This document shows positions 53,231 to 64,000 of a stretch of DNA of 64,000 bases, piece after piece. Where the stretch lies: NCBI RefSeq assembly GCF_032062135.1, contig NC_092859.1, positions 106,655,817 through 106,719,816 on the forward strand, written 5' to 3'. The first letter of the stretch is position 1. Each line of letters begins with the position of its first letter. Source of the stretch: Pyxicephalus adspersus (Eukaryota > Chordata > Amphibia > Anura > Pyxicephalidae). The notes beneath the pieces are model-generated. The model was not told the origin of the DNA. It saw only the letters and a program-made list of their open reading frames with translations, and did no database searches. The position numbers and the translations under genes are program-made.

Positions 53231-55393
53231 TGTTTTTGAACAGACGGTGTATATTGCCTCCTTAATAATAACATAGCTGATGTTGATTAGTGAAAAATGT
53301 CTCCCTATTAGTAATATGGGTAACTGGACTGTACTTTGCGTTTATAAACTGTTCAGGTACTTTTATTTTACATTTAACTTGAACTTGTAATGACAAAAAT
53401 ATGTAAACTGCCATTACTGAATTGATTTGCAAATATAAGCTGTCATCCATATCCTTGCACTTGTACTTACTGAGTCATTGACCTGAACAAGCATGTGCAT
53501 ACTAGTTGTCCTGAAAGTGGATGTCCACATGCTTTTTCAGTTCAGTGAGTAATCAAGAACGAAGAAGAAAAGATGACAGCCTCAACCAAGCACCTTTAAG
53601 CCAACACATCAGTGGCAACTTCTATAATGTGTTCTGGCAGATCTCCTTAAAAAAAGTTCTCTGGCACAATGTCTAAGGCACAGAAATTGTTCTCTTGTAT
53701 TGTAATTTGCAGGACAAACATACATAAACACTGGTATTTCTTTAGTTATTTTATTTCTCATACATTATAAAGATTACTAAACAATCAACACAGATCACCC
53801 TTACATGAGAATTGTCAAACGGGACCTAGTTGGTTAGAAAATCTGAAAATACTATATAAAATAATATATGCACAAGTAATCTCTACTGTACACTATACCA
53901 TACCATAGTATATAAATGTTATAGGAAAAAGAAAAATAGAAAATTAGGGCCATTTAGCATTTTTAAAATATGACTTCCTAAGAGGGCAGCTGGGGAATTA
54001 TGATTGTGACAAGGGCCCATAAAGGAAACATCAAAGGAAATATTCATTAATCTTTTCGGGATATCAATGTGGTCTTGTTTTGTGTGTTCTAAAATCAGTG
54101 CATGGGCTCGTAAGCAGGTGGTCCACGTCATGGCTTTCCATGAACTGGTGACATGAATAAATATAAACAGAAGACGACTGTGGTATGTATTCTGCATGGA
54201 AGTCAGCATGACTGTTTAAACCTATCAATTATAATCTGGAAGTATTTATTGTGGTAACGTAAGCATGGATCTGTGGTCTGGGTGATGTATTTTGGAACAG
54301 TAACATTTGCTGTGAACTGATGGTCAGACATATATGCAGGACAGAATTACAACACTGTAGAGAAACACAATATTTTCCCATCTTAAAACATTAAATCAGA
54401 TGAAGGCATTTCAGTGAATATACAAGTTATCTATGAACCAAATGACCTTGTATTGTTTTAGGGTTGTAGCCATAGCATACTAAATGTGAGAAACATGCTG
54501 CTAATTACTCATAAATATAGGAGAAATATGATTTTATTGTGTCAGGGGAAAAGTACTTTAGATTTGAAATGTTTCAGCTTTTTGGTTGAAAGTCAACTGA
54601 AATTAGAACTTCATTTTTTATGTTATATATTGTTATGACGTTTTACAGTCATTTGTGCTTGAAACTGTAATGCTGCTATATTTAAGGTGACTTCAAAGTA
54701 AACCCATATGATAACAAAGACTTAAGTGTACACATCTCCTGTACAACGTCAAGTTAAACTGTTTATATCATCAGGTTTAGATAGGTTCCTTACATATTTC
54801 CAATCAATAGACAGCCAGACAGATTCCTCCAGTGGTTTAGAGAGTTTCCTTGACCTGTGGCTACCGTCCTTCCATCTGATAGTGTCTGCATATTCCTAAG
54901 TCCTAAAATGCCACTTGAGAGAGAACCACAAGACACTAATAATCTTTTTTGCTGTCTGCAAGGTTGCCATTCACACCACCACTGTAGGGGGGAATTCTTT
55001 ACACCTACCATCTTTTTGTAAGGAGCATTCTCCTAATGACACCAAAAGACATATTTTTTCAATGGTTTCCATGAGATCTGAAAATTATTTTATGGGTTCC
55101 TCTGGGGTAAAAGGTTTGAAAGAGGCTGCACTATAGTGCATTTACTTTATTCATCACTTCATTATTATATTGTCTTTTTTAACACTTTATATTGTGTTTT
55201 TGAATCACTACTTACTGAATTGTTTGAGTTATATGTCATAGCAGCTGCTATCTTCTAATGTCTAGTTTAAGCTACGTTTCTTTGATCTACCCTGGTGTTG
55301 CAATTCTTTGGATGGAAAATTGTTTCATCAAATGTGTTTTTCAATTTTATTTAACAAAACAGAGGAGGAGAATATTGAACCTCAAAAGTTGGT

Positions 55394-55694
55394 TAAAGCT
55401 GAACTAAAGTTCCACGTTTAAAAATGTTGGATCGGGCAGGCCATTGATGCAGAAAAGGACAAGTGATATTCCTTCTGCAATAAACATTCTTACCTGCCTA
55501 ATCACTCCATGGAACTGTCAAAAAAAGACCAATTTAATTTGACTTCCCCCATACTTACCAGGACTAAATGAACATGTGTGTGTTACGTCATCCTGACCCA
55601 GCCATTCAAGGTGACTGAAGATCACATCCTGGAATGGCAACACCTTTCAGTAGAACAGGTTCAGGTGAGTATAGCAGGGTTCAATTCAGCTTTA
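55394..55694. mobile_element. TIR element, possibly Tc1/mariner-like MITE
   Basis: Body about 55396-55692. AAGCTGAACTAAAG at the left pairs with the inverted right end AAGCTGAATTGAACC, with TA on each side. The interior has no coding capacity. The short inverted repeats make the class and exact ends tentative. Confidence 0.5.
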
Positions 55695-58600
55695 TTGTAT
55701 ACTTTATTCCATTACTGAATAAGTAATTTTGATAATTATTGTTCTGTAACTGCAATGGTAGCTATGCTGGCATTAAATAATTTATCTGCCATCTGATTTG
55801 CTTTTAGCACACCAATTATTTAGCAAATGAAATGAGTGTGATATGCAATGCAATCTATACTCAAAAGTTTAGATTGCTTATTTAACTAATCTATTTCATC
55901 AATATTAAATTGAACATAAAGAACAAGCCTTTCATTGTTTTAATGAGCACATTCTGATACAAGGAACCTGGAATTTTAAAGACATTGTTTTACCATTGGT
56001 ATACTTTAAAACTTATGGCAACTTCAAATCATGTAGTCTGGCAGACGTTAGTTTATTCTCTGTCAGGTTTATACACATTCATGAATCAATTTTAATAGCT
56101 GAGCTGGACAGAGCAATTACGTCATTTGTTTAGTTTCTTTTTGAATTATAACAACATGCTTAAAGGAAATGTTCCAAGCTCATAGAATGTTAATTGACCT
56201 TTTTCATTTGAAAAACATACTTCACTAAATGTTTCGTCTTTGAGCTGTCCTGACTGACTGTATTTTTACATTACAAAGGGAGGACAAATGAACTTTAAAA
56301 ACAACCAGAATACAAAACTCTGATGCTGTACAAATGCAATTACCCCATACTATTTTATTTGGCTTGCTTTTACATTTTGTACAGCTTAACGATGAGGATG
56401 GTTGTAGCAGTTGTGTAAAAAATTTTAGCTTTACAATTCATTTTGGCTGAAGCCTATTGACACATCCAATTGGAGATGAAGATAAACATGTGTATGTAGA
56501 CTGTTTTCAAATATATCAGTCAACAGGATGCCTATTTCCATTGAATTCCTGTTCAAATTTCCATACATTTGACAAGTGAAATGTTACTTGTATAACCTTA
56601 TTTAAGGCCCAACATTATGTGATAGTAATTTTCATGCAAAGATCATATCCAGGAATCAAGGGGATAAACTGCAAAATTCATTATAGATGAATAATTTCAG
56701 CTGGTGGGAGGGGACCAATGAAAACCATTAAAGTATATGTCAAGCCAGCCACTAAAACTAATATAAACTGGATTATGATAATGTGATTTCAAATGCCATG
56801 TTTTATGATTTTTAAATATGCAGCTTTCATTAAATAAATACCTTGTGAACCTAACATAAAGGTCCTTATTTAGGACTCTGTCTACTAACTGTACTCCTGA
56901 ATTGACACCCTGTCCCATGGGCTCTGATAAAAATAATGATTTTAACACATAGTAAAAATTGACTAAAGTCATGAATAGAAGACCCATCCTTAAAAATGTC
57001 ATGCAGCTACTGTTAGAGTGCATGCAAGTAGACAAGAAATAACTAAAAAAAAGGGCCTTATAAGATATAGCAGCACTAAAATGAAAATAGAGATAAAAAT
57101 TTGTGATCATTTTCATTAGAATGGAAAATTCATTAAAGGAGGACATTCATGGGAATTATTAAAATCCTGTATAAATTCTGTGACCCAAAACTCCAGGAGA
57201 CATCCATGGAAAGGCCATTGAGAGAAGAGTAGTGTAATGGGTTAAGTATGCCATGTTGTTTTGCACTTTATTTGCTATTTTTAATGGAATTAGAAAGTGC
57301 CCATACTGGTGTCAGTGGTACTGCTGTGCATTTTAGGAAAGCTGAATTTTTTCAAAAGGTGGCCACGTACGTAAGTCCTTTCCAGGGATATTTCCTGTTC
57401 AATTCAAGCTAAGTCTCCTTGCTGCAATTCATTAAAACAGTTACCTGTTCTATTCATCCTTTTTATTAGTATTTCAGGGTACAAAATTCTCATATAGAAG
57501 ATACTAAACATATGAAAGATAAATGATGCTTCGTTCCCAATATAATGCAATCGGAGCAAAACAAAAAAAAGCATAAAGAGCTGGAATGCGTGAATTAGAT
57601 GAGACTTTATTGTAAAGGCACTAACAGCATACAAAAGCCTCAACACATTTCAGGCTGCCATGCTTAATTATAAGGAAATTCCTGGAAGGAGCAGTAGCAG
57701 TACCTGGTATGTGTTGTTCTCGTTATGTGCAGTGCTAAACACAGTTAAAATTTGCCCCCTGATCTTATAAAGTCTGTGTCAGATGCCCTCTATGATCCTC
57801 TATTCAGTCCTTATAGTAGCCCTAGCTTTACATAACACACACAAATATACATATATACACTTTCCTAAAGTGTTTTGCTGAACTGTGAAATACAAAAAAA
57901 CAGAAGTCATAGCAGAGTGTCAGCTTCTCACTAGGCTGTTTTTATTTCATTTTTGCACCGTGACTCACTGCTTATAATGCTAAACAATCACTTCACAGAT
58001 CTTAGGGTGTAACTTTTTCTGAAGTTACTCACCTACACATTTCTGCAGAATGCTATAAAAGTTTGGCATGCGCTCAAAGAATGTTGAAAACAGCTCATTG
58101 TATTAAATATATAATAAGGGAAACAATAAGAACAAGTCTGTAAATAAAATGTTGGAAATTCATTTGATCCCTGTTCTATACTTCAAACACTGTTATATTT
58201 TGGTTTTTAATAAAAAAAATTACATTCCTCAAATCTTTTCTAATATGTAAGCTAAATTAAACTGCTATGAACTTTGAGCATCTCTTGAGGAGAACAATTG
58301 GTTTCATTGAAAAGAAAATTGTTAACATGGTAGAAAATCAAAAAAGGAATTGAACAGATCACATATAAGCTAACCTTACATCTCTGTAGAACACAATTCA
58401 CAGGTATGCAAGTTATAAAAGGATTTCTGGACATTGGAAAGGGTTATTAATTAAACAACAGAGTTTATTCATTAAAGTGTATATTACTCTTAATAATAAA
58501 CATTTTGTTATATTGGTGTTAAATTGTTATATTAATGGCGTCAGAAATTTAGAGCTGTCTTGTGCACACGTCTTGTATTTTCTAGAACTCTTTCCAGTTG

Positions 58601-58859
58601 TTATCACGGACCACTGACAAATTACTTTGTTATGAGGATGAAGAAAGTGAGAAGGTATGAGTAGCTTAACAAAAGTCAGATGAGCAGGGTTCATACTGGA
58701 CCTTGCTAATTCAGTCCAGAAAAAAAACATGTGTTTACAGTCCCTAAACGGAAATCATAGGATGAGTGTATTTCTGGCACATCAATGGTATTTATCTGTA
58801 GCTGCAGGGTTTTTGAAGGATAGATGTTTGGGGACATGTGCAGGTATTGCAGAGATAAA

Positions 58860-59240
58860 TTGTGCATTTTTTTTTTTTTGCCCTGGCATACACGGTCCTG
58901 TTTTTATGATGTTTATCAACCACCCTCAACTGTCAAATACAAATCTCTCATTATAATTAAAAAGGGGTTCCAAATTCCAATAAAACCCCCACAGATCACC
59001 ACAATAAAGGGGTTTTGTTGCAGAGGTAAGGTTCTCTCCACCAACAATGGCCCATGCCACCACTGGGGACAGGCAGGGGTCTGGTTTTTGCCAAAAGGCC
59101 AGCAGACTACATTCTTTTTACCCCCTACTTTTTTTGACAAACCAAAATTCCAGGGGACCTTTTAGGGATTGGGGGGCATGCTCACCGCACCATTTTTTAT
59201 CCACAAAGGTACCAAGAATATTAAAGGTTCTGGTACACCC
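58860..59240. repeat. Homopolymer-rich, GC-richer repeat-like patch
   Basis: Begins with a 13-14 base T run and is full of short homopolymer runs (AAAAAGGGG, CCCCC, TTTTTT, GGGGGG). Open frames exist on both strands but none resembles a known protein. It looks like an interspersed repeat, possibly with sequencing indels; I cannot name it. Confidence 0.35.
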
Positions 59241-60397
59241 TGATGATGAGAAACATATTCAGCTTAATGCCTGATGTTGCTAAGTATTGTCACATTTCAT
59301 TTTACACTAAGGCAAGTTATTTTAAACTTGCATCGTTTATATAGTAGCTCATCTTACTGGGTTTTTCAGAACACACATTACAATATCAGTTTAATGGCTT
59401 CAAATGACAGCAATCAATGAATTAATATACAGCAACAAACCAGTTTCTTGAGGTGCTAATGATTTGTGAGTACCAGCATCTTTCAAGGTTATTGTGGTCC
59501 TCTATACAATACACAAAACACTTTACATCATGGGTAGTAACAGATAAATATGTCACTCATTACTTGGTAAATATTCCAACTTGGCAGATATAGTTCATTT
59601 CCAATGAAGTAGTAGCTCATAGTTAGGTTTAGGATTTTTATTCAACACCTGATACTTGCATGTGTGTTCCAGGTCAGTGATTTACTAAGCTGCAAAGCAA
59701 ATATAAAGATCACAGCCTTGGAGCAAAACAAGTCATCAATGGCAGCTTGCCTATTTCTGTACTGAAAGGTTCTGTTCATGCCACCTTAATTGTCTTTTTA
59801 AGTATAAATTCATGTTGCTTCTTTTAAGTCAATCTGTACTTTGCCATTCAAGCAGAAACTTGGCTTCAATGGTGATATTTACTTTTTTGCACTCACTTGT
59901 TAGATGTTAAAAAAAATGTTTGGGGTTGGCCTAGATTGGTGCTTGCACAAGGCTGAGGAACTTTACATTATCTGACATAGATTCCAGGTTGGCTTCTTAG
60001 GTGCTGAATGCTGCTTACTGAAGGATTTAAACCTATGCAAGGCTGAGGATTCTCCCAGCACCTGACAATGCACTTGGACGTTGTGAATGGCTATATGAGT
60101 GCTAAAAGCTGTTTCATTGAAATATGGGGGATTGGGTGGAGGATCTTCCTCCATCCAACAACTAAACACCTGGGCCTGGTAACTGGCTGCTGAAGTGCCT
60201 GGTTCTGGCCCACTGGGGGATAGAGGGAGCCACACATCTCCCATACCTGTAAATAACAGGTATCTAACTGACTCTGGTGGACAAAGGGCAGCAAATATTA
60301 CTGATAGACAGACTCTGCTATTATGAATATATGTTTCTTTGAATTTATAGATAGTAGAAGGAGGAAGAAATCGCGACTGATAATTGTGTTGGTAGTG

Positions 60398-60620
60398 CGC
60401 CTGATTTATTAAAGCTCTCCAAGTCTAGAGAAAGTACACTTTCATCAGGGAACCTGGGTGACCCAGCAAACCTAGAATGGATTTCTTAAAAGTCATTAGC
60501 TATTTGTTAACAAATGTTTTCAATCGTGGACCAGATCCATTCTAGATTTGCTGGATCACCCAGGTTCACCGATAAAAGTGTATGCTCTCCACGCTTGGAG
60601 AGCTTTAATAAATGAAACCC
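60398..60620. mobile_element. Fold-back MITE, copy F
   Basis: The longest and most complete copy here: CGCCTGATTTATTAAAGCTCTCC at the left, GGTGACCCAGCAAACCTAGAATGG, a centre with GCTATTTGTTAACAAATG, then the inverse arm CCATTCTAGATTTGCTGGATCACC and the right end GGAGAGCTTTAATAAATGAAACCC. It ends only 371 bases 3' of SEMA3D exon 1 in gene orientation. Confidence 0.88.
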
Positions 60621-60990
60621 AATGTCTGGGCGTCATAGACCCAAGTAACTTTGTAAACTTTACCATTTCCATAGCATATTCAAGCTATTGGATTGTTAGT
60701 TATGGTTTGGCTACCTTGTGTATTATTGAATTTAAACCATGAAAAAGTAACATATTATACTGGGCAGATGTATTACGTTATTATTAGGAAAGTATAGTTC
60801 CAAATGCTCACATTATTAACAATAATAAATCCAAGTAAATGAATATTTTGTAGAAGGACTCCTAGGAGGTTATTAAATGTCAGCACATGTCTGTACAAGT
60901 GTGAGAACCTCTGATGCTACAGTAAATAAAGACTTAAAACATTCCATATAAGCATATGAAAAATATCACGTCACTGCAGAAGACTGTTAC

Positions 60991-61174
60991 CTTTGTAGGA
61001 AAGCTTGAGCCGAGGAATATTCTGTTTCAAGCTGTCAGTTGCTGGCAGAAACATTAGCACAACCATTGATAGCATGGTGGGGAAATACTGTGGTCTAAGC
61101 CATCTGCTGGAACATTTGTGACACTTCTTTTTCATGGCGACGTATCTGGCACCTCTTGCTTGAGAGCTGGTTGT
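60991..61174 (-). CDS. SEMA3D: SEMA3D coding exon 1: 5'UTR end, start codon, signal peptide
   Basis: The exon begins after a CTTGCAG acceptor at 61174, has 39 bases of 5'UTR, then the ATG at 61135-61133 in a fair Kozak context (GCC before ATG, G at -3). It encodes residues 1-48 plus the first base of codon 49 and ends AAAG|GTAACA (intron phase 1). A lysine/cysteine-rich start (MKKKCHKC) is followed by the hydrophobic stretch MLSMVVLMFL around residues 21-30, a signal peptide core, then LKQNIPRLKLSYK, nearly the human SEMA3D sequence. The extreme N-terminus differs from human, and M21 or M24 could also serve as a start. Because the exon opens with an acceptor, at least one upstream non-coding exon must exist. 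Confidence 0.93.
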
Positions 61175-61857
61175 CTGCAAGAAGAAAATTTTCAATATTT
61201 GGTCACAGAAAGTAGATATGGTGTATATGGTGGCTAGCCAGTATAAATAAAAGTACATAGCATAATCTAACTATAATAATAAATGTCAAATAGGTCAGAA
61301 GAAAAATGATTCACTACAAGACATTGACATTAAGCAAACTGTATTACACGTTGAATGTACATCTTATATCTCCATAATGTACAGCAGAATTTCCATTCGA
61401 ACATATGTGGATGGAAATTCAGATTCATAGACACCAAAGGAGCCTTGAAACAAGGCTGTAAAAGAGCAAAGACAAAAAAACAGACTAATAGTTTATTTGC
61501 TCTTTGCTCATAAAAGTCACTTTCTATGTGAAGAATTCTAAGGAAAAGGCTCTTAATGCTGCAACAAATTTGTACTTTTCCAAGGTTATATATAATTCCT
61601 GTAAAAATTACAGGCTAGTAAATAAATAGTGCTAATTCCAGGTAAAACAGACGCAGCAGTCCGTGACAGAATGCTATCCAGTAAACACTACAACTTTGAC
61701 AAAGCAAGATACAAAGTTGAAATCCAGACAGATAATAAAAATTGTGTTTAATTTAGTTACATTTTATATAAAAACTTTATTTTAATGCAACTGCTTCCAA
61801 TGTCTACATAATACACAACGCAAGATTCAGTAATACTATTCTTCCCAGACTCCTTAC

Positions 61858-62035
61858 AGAGCAAGACACATAGCCAGCAACAGCACTGCCAGCCTTTCCA
61901 GCAATTTGCTCCTTGCTTCCTACACATTCCTGCAATCAAAGCAGCCTCCAGAAGATGTTTTCTTGACTAACACGCAGAGCTGGGTCCCTGGTAGAAGAAT
62001 TCCTCTGCTGGGCACTGTGATTGCAATTATATATT
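61858..62035 (-). promoter_or_regulatory. Candidate TATA box and non-coding first exon of SEMA3D
   Basis: Read on the minus strand: ATATATAAT at about 62034-62026, then about 25 bases later a GC-richer stretch (62002-61858) ending in the donor-like TGCTCT|GTAAGG (GT at 61857-61856). Splicing from there to the acceptor at 61174 would skip 683 bases and supply the 5'UTR that exon 1 requires. No promoter or transcript evidence is available from sequence alone, so this is a hypothesis based on position, composition and a splice-like motif. Confidence 0.3.
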
Positions 62036-62179
62036 ATGAGCTGAGAGTTGGGAGTTGTGGTTCACAGGAAAGATCTGCAGTAAAATATCTGATACTGGCT
62101 TATGGTCTAAAAAAGTTCTGCATGAAAAAAAAAGATTTCCCCCTTGAGATGCTGTAACTAGTTCCATGGTATGTACAGT

Positions 62180-62223
62180 CACCTGTCCAGGAGCATATCT
62201 CACCTGTTTCCCGCATTCACCTG
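62180..62223. promoter_or_regulatory. Cluster of three CACCTG E-boxes
   Basis: CACCTG occurs at 62180-62185, 62201-62206 and 62218-62223 on the plus strand (CAGGTG on the gene strand). This hexamer is bound by SNAI, ZEB and E-protein factors. The cluster lies about 145 bases upstream of the TATA-like site and about 1.05 kb upstream of the ATG exon. The sites are seen directly; function is inferred. Confidence 0.4.
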
Positions 62224-62395
62224 CCCATGGAGAAGAGGGATGATTTAATAAAGACTTTATATTAGCTAAATACTTGAAATAAATGCAGATTACTCAGTTT
62301 TGTAAAAATATGTTAAGTCTGAAACCTAAAATATATGTAAAGACAGATTGGGAAGGCTAAGACTCTGACAAGTTTATTGCTATCTGGGGAGATTT

Positions 62396-62521
62396 GCTCC
62401 TCTATTTATCCTGGAGACCAGTGTCAATGGAGGCACTTGATCCTAAAAAAATGCTCTAAGATGTGAAATCTTCTTATCTCCTGTTGTGTCTCCAGGACAG
62501 GAAGTAAAGGGAAATCTTCCC
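62396..62521. repeat. Fold-back MITE-like repeat
   Basis: GGGGAGATTT...TATTTATCCTGGAGACC on the left is mirrored by GTCTCCAGGACAGGAAGTAAAGGG...AAATCTTCCC on the right (imperfect arms of about 35 bases). It shares its right arm with the short repeat at 33633-33691. Confidence 0.65.
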
Positions 62522-64000
62522 AATATGGTATATTAGTAAACAAAAAAAAAGAAATTCAAAGGGGTCCTAATTATTTTCTACTATATCTAAATAAAAAACT
62601 TTAATATACAAAAATAAACTTGGGAAATATAACAGCCCCAACAAACATTAAAAGCAAAACACATAAAGATTCTAGACACTTGATGTACTATAATATCCAG
62701 GGAGAAAAGCGTGGGAAAAAAACTGTCAAACCTGATTTGACTATTCCAAATTACTGTAAAAATATTAGGAAACAACTGCATGGAAAGACAACAGCATAGC
62801 CCGCTTTGCACTAGTAACTATATTAGTTTTGACATGGCTGATACCATCATACACCGTTCCCACACCAGTCAGTCTTCCGGACATTAACCTGTGTCTTATT
62901 CATTCTTTTCAACAATTTGCTGCTGGACAAATACATCTATGTGCATTAGACAACATGTACATCAGCAGATTTAGAGCACTACATTGAACTTGGTCATAGT
63001 GAATTAGGTAAATAGTCCATAACAGCTTACAAGGTAAAAAGCCAAACCTTTTATGTAATCATAGTTAAAATCAAGTCAACCAAAAATTCTTTATCAGACT
63101 GAGTTATAAAATTTAAATTTTTCTCATTGAGTTTATTCTCTGGGGTTGGGAGTTCAAAATACCGGACACAATACCGAATGGCAGCAGGGGAATTAGGGTG
63201 GCAATGGTTCTTACAACAATTGTATGTTAATTTAGTAATCAGAGACAACCAGACAGGTTGACAAGTCTCCCAAAGACACCTCTTACCTGCATACAGCTTA
63301 ACAAATGAGCACATTTATAAGTCCCCCCTCTGCCCATCCCATTTGCACTGCTTATGTATAGGGGATTAATACCAAGACAAATTTTGACATTTACACAAGT
63401 TTAATGAATTATTTGAAGGACTGTATTCATAGATATGTTTAGATATCTAAACTGAGGGTCAACTTTAAATTTCCCACTTCTACTAAATTACAAGCATATG
63501 TAATACTTAACATGATGTCTCCATTCACACCACAATAAAACATGACTGCTGTATCTGATAGCAATCTGACCATGTCCTGGGAAAATGGGAAACCATTAAA
63601 ACATCCTGTGCACAGTTTTATAAAAATAGATAATAGTTTAAGCTATCTAGGTAAAGACAGAAATATCCTGGTACTTTTTGCTAAATAAATACATGAAAAA
63701 AAGAGAAAAAAACATAAGTGTGCCCCTATTATCCTTCATACAATTTAAACTGTAAAATACATCTATGCTGTAACTGGGTATCATAAAGCAGATGCAATCT
63801 GACTGATTAGAATGGGCTACTACCCTATACACATCATTATTAGACTTTTAGTTGTCTAAAAAAAAAGAACCACTTTTTTTGTACCTATACTGAAAAAAAA
63901 ATTCCCATAAAAAAAAGAAGGAAGAAAAATGCAAAATGTAGCAAATCACAGCCAAGTATTCAAAGTTAATGCCGGAAATGTGATTGTTTCAGGTAACTGT

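Larger units (their letters stand above)
44695..60990 (-). other. SEMA3D intron 1
   Basis: 16,296 bases between the signal-peptide exon and the first sema exon. Repeats: multi-hairpin unit (46210-46511), (AT)n (48139-48171, 49487-49504), fold-back MITE copies D, E and F, a Tc1 transposase relic (52960-53230), a TIR element (55396-55692) and an odd homopolymer-rich patch (58860-59240). Possible conserved non-coding stretches lie at 47455-47740, 48285-48540 and 55795-56160. A GC-richer patch at 59940-60260 is not recognised. Confidence 0.85.
61175..64000 (-). other. Upstream (5') flank of SEMA3D exon 1
   Basis: Sequence upstream of the first coding exon. It holds a candidate non-coding first exon and promoter-like signals (61858-62223) and a fold-back repeat (62396-62521). 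The remainder (62530-64000) is AT-rich with nothing I can identify. The true transcription start may also lie outside the window. Confidence 0.7.

Noticed and set aside
56697..57146. 149-codon minus-strand open frame, the longest without N in the window
   Set aside because: AT-driven composition rich in F, Y, S and L, no recognisable domain, inside intron 1 with no splice logic or conservation known.
61906..62157. 83-codon plus-strand open frame upstream of SEMA3D
   Set aside because: Antisense to the candidate non-coding first exon; no recognisable domain. Treated as a shadow.

Overview
This window is vertebrate nuclear DNA: AT-rich, mostly non-coding, with short exons bounded by GT-AG splice sites and separated by introns of about 0.7 to 16 kb. 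The transposon content (palindromic MITEs, hAT, Harbinger-like and Tc1 elements, a tRNA-derived SINE) and the divergence of the protein from mammalian orthologues suggest an anuran amphibian. That species call is inference.

One gene can be supported: the 5' half of SEMA3D (semaphorin-3D, a secreted axon-guidance and vascular ligand), on the minus strand. Ten coding exons were read by eye from 61135 (ATG) down to 4996. Every junction has GT and AG ends and the reading frame stays open across all of them. The joined exons give 396 codons: an uncleaved signal sequence, the N-terminal LKQNIPRLKL segment that points to SEMA3D, and the first part of the seven-bladed sema domain. The sema domain cysteines and the conserved N-glycosylation sequon are in place. 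The rest of the sema domain, the PSI, Ig and basic C-terminal regions are not visible. They lie in the 763-base assembly gap (3372-4134) or beyond the left edge of the window.

Layout from the 5' end of the gene: 61175-64000 is upstream sequence with a possible non-coding first exon, a TATA-like site and three CACCTG E-boxes near 61858-62223. Intron 1 (44695-60990) holds three copies of a fold-back MITE, a Tc1 transposase relic, a multi-hairpin repeat and some possible conserved non-coding stretches. Intron 2 (32811-44530) holds a complete hAT element with a perfect 8-base target duplication, a SINE and several smaller elements. Introns 3-9 are shorter or repeat-poor, with Harbinger-like MITEs in introns 5 and 9 and a hAT MITE in intron 9. 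The last visible intron (1-4995) contains the gap.

No RNA genes, CRISPR arrays or prokaryotic features were seen. I found no convincing new biological system. The points most worth checking are the two unusual substitutions in exon 10, the candidate promoter/first exon, the six-copy fold-back MITE family inside one transcript, and the multi-hairpin repeat at 46.2-46.5 kb.
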